Below are positions 57,867 through 64,000 of a stretch of DNA of 64,000 bases, one piece after another. Every line of letters starts with the position of its first letter. The stretch's first letter is position 1. The stretch is taken from assembly GCF_900215155.1 (NCBI RefSeq), contig NZ_LT907980.1:2728001-2792000 (forward strand), given 5' to 3'. The translations under genes were made by a program, and so were the position numbers. The stretch is from Marinobacter sp. LV10R510-11A. GTDB taxonomy: Bacteria > Pseudomonadota > Gammaproteobacteria > Pseudomonadales > Oleiphilaceae. The notes under the pieces are model-generated. The model saw only the letters and a list, made by a program, of their open reading frames with translations. It ran no database searches and was not told the DNA's origin.

Positions 57867-58634
57867 TCAACAGATGGTTTCGCCGCCGTCGGCTACTATG
57901 GTTTGGCCGGTTATGTAGGCGCTGGCTTTGGTTGATAAAAATACGGCCAGGCCGGCTATGTCTATGGGGTCACCGATTCTTCTTAGTGGGGTTTTGTCTT
58001 CTGCGAGCTTCACGCGTACTGGGTCTTCCCAGAGTGTTCGGGCAAAGTCGGTTTTGATCAGGCCGGGGGCGATGCTGTTGATGCGGATGCCTTTCGGGCC
58101 CCATTCCACGGCCAGGTTTCTCGCCAGCGCGGCTTCTGCTGCTTTGGATACACCGTAGGTGCCGACGGTGGTGTTACCACGGATTCCGGCGATGCTGGAG
58201 AGCAATACAACGGCGCCTTCGCCTTTTTCTGCCATCTGCGGCAGCACCATGTTGGTTAGCCAGAAGGTGCCTTTGACGTTGGTGTCCATGATCTTGTCCC
58301 AGGCCTCGTCGGTCATTTCGGAGGTTGGGCCATAGACGGGGTTGGTGGCGGCGTTGCATACGAGCACGTCGATACTGCCCCAGGCTTCGTTGGTTTTGTT
58401 CACCAGGTTTTGAAGATCGTCTTTTTTGCCGACGTGGCAGGGTATGGCGATGGCCTCATAGCCCTGGGCTTTCAGTTCGTTCGCTACCTGCTCGCAGGCG
58501 TCGGCCTTGCGGCTGGAGATGACGACTTTTGCGCCCAACCGGGCCATTTCTTCGGCAATCGACAGGCCAATGCCTTTCGTGGACCCCGTGATCAGGGCCA
58601 CCTTACCAGTCATATCAAAAAGTGGATTGCTCAT
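57867..58634 (-). CDS. Short-chain dehydrogenase/reductase
   Basis: 255 residues from ATG 58634; a start 17 codons earlier is less likely. TGSTKGIGLSIAEEMARLGA is the NAD(P) site, NAATNP the second motif, and GTYGVSKAAEAALARNLA contains the catalytic YxxxK. The end GQTIVADGGETIC is typical. It lies 69 bases after the acyl-CoA dehydrogenase gene and would oxidise a 3-hydroxyacyl intermediate. Confidence 0.93.
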   Translation of the reverse strand: MSNPLFDMTGKVALITGSTKGIGLSIAEEMARLGAKVVISSRKADACEQVANELKAQGYEAIAIPCHVGKKDDLQNLVNKTNEAWGSIDVLVCNAATNPVYGPTSEMTDEAWDKIMDTNVKGTFWLTNMVLPQMAEKGEGAVVLLSSIAGIRGNTTVGTYGVSKAAEAALARNLAVEWGPKGIRINSIAPGLIKTDFARTLWEDPVRVKLAEDKTPLRRIGDPIDIAGLAVFLSTKASAYITGQTIVADGGETIC

Positions 58635-58703
58635 AATTCGGTTCTCATGCTCAAAGATGGGGGTTCGGGCGGGAAGTGCTCCCACCCCGGGGCCTGGCCC
58701 TGA

Positions 58704-59906
58704 TTAGCGATACTGACGCATCTCAATCTTGGCAACAGAATCCAGATGCACCTCATCCGGGCCATCCGCCAATCGCAGGGTCCGAACCTTGGCCCAGGCT
58801 GACGCAAGGAATGTGTCCTGGCTTACGCCGGCCCCACCGTGCACCTGAATGGCACGGTCGAGCACCTTCAAAGCCATGCTCGGAGCAATCACTTTGATCA
58901 TGGCGATTTCCTGACGGGCTACCTTGTTACCCACGGTGTCCATCATGTGCGCCGCTTTCAGAGTCAACAGCCGCGCCTGTTCGATCTCGATTCGGCTGCG
59001 GGCGATGTCCTTGCGGATAGAGTCAAAGCTGGACAGCGGCTTGCCAAACGCTTCGCGCTCGTTGGCACGCTTGCACATCAACTCCAGCGCTCGTTCGGCA
59101 ACGCCAATGGTGCGCATGCAGTGGTGAATGCGGCCTGGCCCGAGACGTCCTTGGGCGATTTCAAAACCGCGTCCCTCGCCAAGCAGAATGTTGCTAACAG
59201 GAACCCGCACATTTTCGTAATGAATCTCGGCGTGGCCGTGGGGTGCGTGATCGTATCCAAACACCGTCAGCGAGCGAATCAGTTTTACGCCGGGGGCGTC
59301 CAGAGGTACAAGAATCATGGACTGCTGCTGGTGCTTGGGCGCCGCGGGATCGGTTTTGCCCATGACGATGGCAATTTTGGAGATGGTGGTCATGGCACCT
59401 GAGGACCACCATTTTTTGCCGTTGATGACATACTCATCGCCCTCACGACGGATCTCGCAGGCAATGTTGGTGGCATCAGAGGAAGCTACATCTGGCTCTG
59501 TCATCGAGAAGCAGGACCGAATTTCACCTGCCAGCAAAGGCTTCAGCCACTGCTCCTGCTGCTCTTCATTACCGTACCGGGCGATGGTTTCCATGTTGCC
59601 GGTATCCGGTGCGGAGCAGTTGAACACTTCCGGCGCCATTTCAGAACGGCCCATGATTTCGCAAAGGTGGGCGTATTCAAAGTTGGTCAGGCCGGCTCCC
59701 AAATCGCTCTCTGGCAGGAACAGGTTCCAGAGGCCTTCGGCTTTCGCTTTCGCCTTTAGTTCTTCGATGATCGGAACCGGTGCCCAGCGGTTTTTTGCCT
59801 GTTCAATCTGTTCGTGGTGCGTGGACTCGTTGGGATAAATGTGCGCATCCATGAACTCGTTCAACTGCGCCTGCAGTTTTTTAGCTTTGTCAGACAACTC
59901 GAACAT
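58704..59906 (-). CDS. Acyl-CoA dehydrogenase, ACAD11-like
   Basis: 400 residues. [20 protein letters not shown] and [20 protein letters not shown] are the FAD/acyl motifs; the C-terminal end [20 protein letters not shown], then [11 protein letters not shown], matches the ACAD10/ACAD11 type that acts on long branched or 4-hydroxy acyl-CoA. Together with the APH-like kinase gene it reconstitutes, as separate genes, the domains fused in eukaryotic ACAD10/11. Confidence 0.92.
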   Translation of the reverse strand: MFELSDKAKKLQAQLNEFMDAHIYPNESTHHEQIEQAKNRWAPVPIIEELKAKAKAEGLWNLFLPESDLGAGLTNFEYAHLCEIMGRSEMAPEVFNCSAPDTGNMETIARYGNEEQQEQWLKPLLAGEIRSCFSMTEPDVASSDATNIACEIRREGDEYVINGKKWWSSGAMTTISKIAIVMGKTDPAAPKHQQQSMILVPLDAPGVKLIRSLTVFGYDHAPHGHAEIHYENVRVPVSNILLGEGRGFEIAQGRLGPGRIHHCMRTIGVAERALELMCKRANEREAFGKPLSSFDSIRKDIARSRIEIEQARLLTLKAAHMMDTVGNKVARQEIAMIKVIAPSMALKVLDRAIQVHGGAGVSQDTFLASAWAKVRTLRLADGPDEVHLDSVAKIEMRQYR

Positions 59907-59981
59907 GTCGGCTTCCTCTTTGATATTGATTCGGTGACCGGCCTTCGCAACCGATCAGGTTCTTATTTTATAAACTGAACA

Positions 59982-60452
59982 TCAGATAGGGACGCCTTCC
60001 GGCTTGTCACTGCCAGACCGGATCCGGAACGTGCCTTCCGCGATGGCAAGCAGGTTGCCTTTGTCGTCATGAACTTCGCCGGTGCTGTTGAAAATCCGCG
60101 TACCACCGGCCCGCTTGCGCCCGGTCACACGAATGGTGCCGCTGGAGCATTGGCCGGTGAACGTCGTGGTCAAAGACAGGGTGATGGCTTTACGCATCCG
60201 CCCCGGGTAGGGGCAGTGTGTGCCGGCCTGGGCCATAGCGATATCAAGCAGCGACGTAAGCACGCCGCCGTGAATGACGCCACCGAGGTTCAGATGTCTT
60301 GGCTGCAGCTCCAGCGCTATAACCGCTTCGTTTTCCTCCCAGGAGGCCTGGCGGTAGCCGAGCAGGCTATGAAAGCCCGGCAGCTCTGTACCCTCTACAT
60401 AGGTGCCATCGACATCTGTACCATCAACACAAGGCAATTCTTGCTTACTCAT
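59982..60452 (-). CDS. PaaI-family thioesterase
   Basis: 156 residues with the hotdog thioesterase motif LNLGGVIHGGVLTSLLDIAM and the strand SLTTTFTGQCSSGTIRVTGR. It should hydrolyse an acyl- or aryl-CoA. Its start codon overlaps the stop of the upstream SDR fragment (TAATG), so it was originally coupled to that gene. First intact gene of the minus-strand operon. Confidence 0.9.
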   Translation of the reverse strand: MSKQELPCVDGTDVDGTYVEGTELPGFHSLLGYRQASWEENEAVIALELQPRHLNLGGVIHGGVLTSLLDIAMAQAGTHCPYPGRMRKAITLSLTTTFTGQCSSGTIRVTGRKRAGGTRIFNSTGEVHDDKGNLLAIAEGTFRIRSGSDKPEGVPI

Positions 60453-60613
60453 TACACTTTCATTCCTGGCAGATTCAGAGAGGCCGCTGCGATCTCTTCC
60501 GGGTCGCCGTAGCGGCGCAGTTCACAGCGAGCGCCCAGCTTGTGCGCTTTTTCATGGGCGCGTGCGTAATCAAACACCGCTCGTGTCATGCCGGTCTCAA
60601 CCAGGCCCGATTC
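60452..60613 (-). pseudogene. Short-chain dehydrogenase remnant with deletions
   Basis: A minus-strand frame without a start reads GLVETGMTRAVFDYARAHEK, then LRRYGDPEEIAAASLNLPGM and a TAA at 60454-60452. This is the C-terminal part of an SDR, but the NAD site, catalytic Tyr and the segment between PEEIAAA and LNLPGMK are missing. It was the gene before the thioesterase. Confidence 0.65.
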
Positions 60614-60771
60614 TCAAAACGCCCCATACCGCTGCTCCCTGTGTCTCTGGTTTTATTATTGCGCCGGCGGTTTTGCTTTCGCATTAATTTGTCATGCCTT
60701 CCACTTTTGAGTCAATATAATCGGAAGTCGATTTCACTAGTCAAAACACCATAGCAGCATAAGGCACAAAA

Positions 60772-61914
60772 ATGAAAAATAACCTGAGCGAAATGCCGGT
60801 GTACGCACCCATTACTCCGAACGAACCCATGGAGGCCATTGGCCACCGGATAAAGAGGTTTGCGATCACCCGCGCGGACCACCCGGCGTTGATCAGTGAA
60901 CAGGGTACGGTGAGCTGGAGAGCCCTGCTGGATCAGACTAACCAGATCGCCAACCGCCTGCGGGATGCTGGGCTGCAGCACGGTGATTCAGTTGCAGCTC
61001 TGTCGGAAAACAGCGCTGATTATGTCGCTCTGTATCTTGGCGTACTTACCGCCGGCGGCTGCATGGTGCCGCTTTCAGAAATGACCAGTGCCGAAGCACT
61101 GAGCCTGATGCTGTCCGATTGCGCGGCACAATTTCTGTTTGTGTCGCAGAAAAACCGGGATCTTCTTCACCGCTTCCGGGCCGGGCTGCAGGAACTATCG
61201 GACGACCGCATTGTTGCCCTGGATAACGACAGTGAAGGGATTGGCCAGGCGCTGAGAGATTGGCTTGGCGATGCCTCTGCTGAGGCCCGCCCGGCGGACG
61301 TATCGCTGGATGACGCCTTTAACATCATCTACAGCTCCGGCACCAGCGCACCCCTGCGACCCGACGTGATAGCCGATGCCATGGCACGCTGGCCCGGCAA
61401 CATACGGGAGGTCTACGGCCTCACAGAGGGCGGCATTTCCACCAGCCTCGACTGTGCCGCGCACCCGGACAAGTGGAGCTCGGTAGGCATACCAACGGAG
61501 GGCGCGGAAGTGCGCGTGATCGACGAAGATGGCCGCGAACTGCCGAAAGGCGAAATCGACGAGGACGGTTTTATCTATATTCTCGATCGCCGCAAGGACA
61601 TGATTATTTCCGGTGGATTTAATATCTACGCTGTCGATCTTGAGCAAGCGCTGCTGACACACCCTGCGGTGGACGATGCAGCCGTTATCGGCATTCCAAG
61701 TAAACAGTGGGGTGAAACACCTCTGGGCCTGGTGGTTCTCAAACCCGGGCACCAGGATTCCGGGCCTGCGATACTCGAATGGACTAACGGACAGCTGGGC
61801 AAAGGCCAGCGCATCTCCGCTATCGAGCTCAGGGAGGAACTGCCCCGCTCCACCATAGGTAAAGTTCTGAAGCGGGAGTTGCGCGAACCTTACTGGCAAA
61901 AGATCTCGCGTTAA
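60772..61914 (+). pseudogene. AMP-binding acyl-CoA ligase with two in-frame internal deletions
   Basis: 380 codons against 500 or more in the family. The opening is normal (ISEQGTVSWRALLDQTNQIA). The P-loop is broken as IIYSSGTS followed directly by APLRPDVIADAMARW (junction near 61345), which removes the usual TGxPKG and about 100 residues. A second jump at PKGEID-EDGFIYILD (near 61556) drops the GYYxRP to RTGD segment. The C-terminus (RRKDMIISGGFNIYAVDLEQ, STIGKVLKRELRE) is intact. The frame is kept at both junctions but the enzyme should be inactive. Confidence 0.85.
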
Positions 61915-62144
61915 ACCCGGTCAGCGTCGGGCCAGCTTAACAAGCCGGAGCACGCCTTGATGCTGCTGAGTATCAATCAATAGACTATCCTTTTAGGAAG
62001 ATTCTACGGTCTACCCATAAAACGTCCTATTGCAAACGCCCGATCATGTGATAGATTCAGAAAACATAAATCCACCCTGCAGTCGTCAGTTCCGCAGAGT
62101 GAAACAACAATAAGTACCATTACAACAACGAACGAGGCACAGTC

Positions 62145-63191
62145 ATGAATCTCTTCGCCAAAGCACGAAAAACCCTCACAGTTTACGCGTCAGCCCTTAC
62201 TCTTGGGGTTTCCGCCGCCCTGGTTGCCGCACCTGCAACAGCCCAGGAGACGTTCACATGGAAAGTTCAATCGCACTGGCCGGGCGCCAGTAGTTCCTAC
62301 ACTGACAGCCTAGTGCGGCTGCAGCGAGTTCTGGACGAGCGAACCGACGGGCGTCTGAAGCTCAAGCTTTATGAGGCCGGCGCGCTCTTCAATGCCCAGG
62401 AAACCTTCAATGCCGTAAGCCGCGGCATTCTGGAAATGGGCACAATCTCTCCAGCCTATGCCCAGGACAAAGTCTCCCTTGCCGGCATTGCCTCCGGCCT
62501 GCCCTTTGCGTTCCGGAACGTCTGGGAGGCTGCATATTTCCATCAGGGCATGGGCTTTGAGCAAATGCTCCGTGACGAAGCGGCCGAGCACGACGTTTAC
62601 TGGGCGACCGACAAGGTTTATCCCACTGAGATGGTGATCAAAAAGCCTATCAATAACTGGGACGATTTCACCAGCCTGAAGATTCGCTCCTCCGGTGTGC
62701 TGCAAAAATTCCTGACCGAGGCGGGTGCTGCAGCATCTTATATACCGGGCAGCGAACTTTACTCGGCACTGGACTCTGGCATCGTGGACGGCGCCCACTG
62801 GGGTGCAGCTCAAGGTGCCGCCAGCATGGCCCTGTATGAAGTGGCCAAATACCACGTTCAACCGGCCCTGAACATCGCGGGCACTGACGTCATCATTGTC
62901 AGCATGAAGGCGCTGAACAAGTTGCCGGAAGACATGCAGAAAATCGTCAAGGATGCGCTCGATGAGCAGTTCTGGGTTCGTACGAACGAATACCTTTATA
63001 AGGAGCGCGTAACTTTGGCCAAGGTCATCGCCGAACAGGGTGTACAGGTGAACGTTCTGCCAGATGAGGTTCAGGACAAGCTGGTACAGGCCGCACAGGC
63101 AATGTGGGACGAGGAAGGCAAGCGAAGCGACAACGCCAAGAAGGCATTGGACATGCTGAAGGGCTATCTGGCCGAACTCGGCTACCTCTGA
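62145..63191 (+). CDS. dctP: TRAP transporter periplasmic binding protein (DctP family)
   Basis: 348 residues. A signal peptide ends around residue 33 (AAPATAQ). The mature part has TFTWKVQSHWPGASSSYTDS, LKIRSSGVLQKFLTEAGAAA (the conserved Arg that binds the carboxylate) and VDGAHWGAAQGAASM. It captures a carboxylic acid, perhaps an aromatic or short-chain acid, for the DctQM permease encoded next. About 150 bases upstream are free of other genes and likely hold the promoter. Confidence 0.92.
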   Translation: MNLFAKARKTLTVYASALTLGVSAALVAAPATAQETFTWKVQSHWPGASSSYTDSLVRLQRVLDERTDGRLKLKLYEAGALFNAQETFNAVSRGILEMGTISPAYAQDKVSLAGIASGLPFAFRNVWEAAYFHQGMGFEQMLRDEAAEHDVYWATDKVYPTEMVIKKPINNWDDFTSLKIRSSGVLQKFLTEAGAAASYIPGSELYSALDSGIVDGAHWGAAQGAASMALYEVAKYHVQPALNIAGTDVIIVSMKALNKLPEDMQKIVKDALDEQFWVRTNEYLYKERVTLAKVIAEQGVQVNVLPDEVQDKLVQAAQAMWDEEGKRSDNAKKALDMLKGYLAELGYL

Positions 63192-63215
63192 GCCGCAAGT
63201 TTAAATAAGTAATGC

Positions 63216-63245
63216 AGGCCGGAGTCTTTGACGTCCGGCCTTTTT
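63216..63245 (+). terminator. Terminator-like hairpin between dctP and dctQ
   Basis: AGGCCGGA (63216-63223) pairs with TCCGGCCT (63234-63241), followed by a T run. It lies 25 bases after dctP and before dctQ, and would lower dctQM expression relative to the binding protein. Confidence 0.75.
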
Positions 63246-63282
63246 ATCCCTGAAGAAACCCAACATCCTCCTGGAGAATGCC

Positions 63283-63828
63283 ATGAGTGTGCTGAACGCA
63301 TTCATAAGAGGGGTTACCCGTCTTAATGACTTTGTTGGACGCTGGACAGCCCTGCTCATTTTCGCCATGTTCGCGTTCCTGTTGCTGGAGGTGGGTTTCC
63401 GTTATCTGCTAAACGCACCCACAGTCTGGACCAACGAGCTTACCCAGATGCTGTTCGGCGTTTATGCGGTCATGTCCGGAGGCTACATCATGGCTCACAG
63501 GGGCCATGTCAACGTCGACCTTCTGCACTCGCAGCTATCGCCTCGCAACCGGGCGTTTATGGACATCTTTACCTCGCTGATCTTTTTCACTTTTACGCTT
63601 GCTCTGCTGTGGTTCGGCATTGATATGGCGAGCGAATCTATATCAAGCTGGGAAACCTCTTACTCAGCCTGGAACCCGCCAATCTGGCCAGCCAAGCTCG
63701 CCATTCCCGTTGGAACAGGCCTACTGGTTCTGCAAGGGTTGGCCAAGCTCCTGGAAGACATTGCCATTGCGTTCAACCTGGATTGCTGCGGACCGGACCA
63801 GAGCGTTTGTGAAGGAGACCAGTCGTGA
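63283..63828 (+). CDS. dctQ: TRAP transporter small permease (DctQ)
   Basis: 181 residues with four membrane helices (LLIFAMFAFLLLEVGFRYLL, MLFGVYAVMSGGYIM, IFTSLIFFTFTLALLWFGID, AIPVGTGLLVLQGLAKLLED). FRYLLNAPTVWTNELTQMLF is the typical DctQ motif. GGAG lies just before the start. Its stop overlaps the dctM start. Confidence 0.92.
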   Translation: MSVLNAFIRGVTRLNDFVGRWTALLIFAMFAFLLLEVGFRYLLNAPTVWTNELTQMLFGVYAVMSGGYIMAHRGHVNVDLLHSQLSPRNRAFMDIFTSLIFFTFTLALLWFGIDMASESISSWETSYSAWNPPIWPAKLAIPVGTGLLVLQGLAKLLEDIAIAFNLDCCGPDQSVCEGDQS

Positions 63829-64000
63829 GTATTGAAATCCTGACTGTGCTGTTTTTTGGTTCACTGCTGTTCTTTCTATTACTTGGTTTACCGTTGGCTT
63901 TTGTTCTCGGTGGCGTTTCAGTCATCTTCCTCTATTTCACTTGGGGATTCGATTCCTTCTATATGGTGGCCTCGCAGATCTGGGGCACCATGGGCAGCTT
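63825..64000 (+). CDS. dctM: TRAP transporter large permease (DctM), N-terminal part
   Basis: A GTG at 63825 overlaps the dctQ stop and opens MSIEILTVLFFGSLLFFLLL, then GLPLAFVLGGVSVIF, the normal N-terminus of DctM. GGAG lies 11 bases upstream. The gene runs off the right end of the window. Confidence 0.88.
   Translation, partial: MSIEILTVLFFGSLLFFLLLGLPLAFVLGGVSVIFLYFTWGFDSFYMVASQIWGTMGS

Overview
The window reads as chromosomal DNA of a marine gammaproteobacterium, most like Marinobacter or a close relative. This rests on a YaeQ protein, an LrgAB pair, a SO2930-type diheme cytochrome beside a beta-helix partner, a TRAP transporter and an unusually large set of acyl-CoA catabolism genes. 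It is an inference from gene content; no marker gene such as rRNA is present.

Left part (1-4.6 kb): a peptide ABC transporter (permease frameshifted, binding protein intact), lrgAB, yaeQ and a tRNA-Arg(CCG). The 3' half of that tRNA is repeated at 12719-12753 (34 of 35 bases), which bounds an 8.1-kb genomic island. The island holds debris and defence genes: fragments that look like AbiEii and HsdR, an AlbA_2/ATPase protein, an IS3 remnant invaded by a group II intron remnant, an AbiEi-type antitoxin, a Fic protein, a resolvase stub, a Phd/PIN toxin-antitoxin pair, a KTSC fragment and the front of a TOTE-type primase. No integrase is left. Just outside lie a HipA kinase with a downstream HTH partner, an Rhs-like scrap, a lipoprotein hydrolase broken by an in-frame TGA, and an IS30 fragment joined to a deleted group II intron.

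Middle part (18.3-40 kb): a TetR-controlled lipid module (two MaoC-type hydratases and an acyl-CoA ligase) with a shared operator-like palindrome; a Fur-box TonB receptor; a RelE/Phd pair; and a seven-gene module phnD-phnC-phnE-phnE-HAD-DeoR-GDPD that looks like a glycerophosphodiester scavenging system rather than C-P lyase phosphonate use. Then follow an FN3 protein lacking its N-terminus, a ligase, the diheme cytochrome/beta-helix pair and an AraC regulator cut by an IS3 element.

Right part (41-64 kb): fatty-acid or branched/cyclic acid degradation. A minus-strand block has thiolase, a FadB/FadJ-type bifunctional enzyme and an IclR regulator. A plus-strand operon has glutaryl-CoA dehydrogenase, a pair of acyl-CoA dehydrogenases and a class II aldolase. 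A minus-strand operon has thioesterase, acyl-CoA dehydrogenase, SDR, APH-like kinase, SurE, acyl-CoA ligase and a ketopantoate-reductase-like enzyme. A TRAP transporter runs off the right edge. A striking general feature is the number of genes with clean internal deletions or single frameshifts (alcohol dehydrogenase, nitronate monooxygenase, acyl-CoA ligase with two deletions, MaoC, SDR, intron RT, HsdR, DppB, beta-helix). This is either recent genome decay or a sequence/assembly problem.
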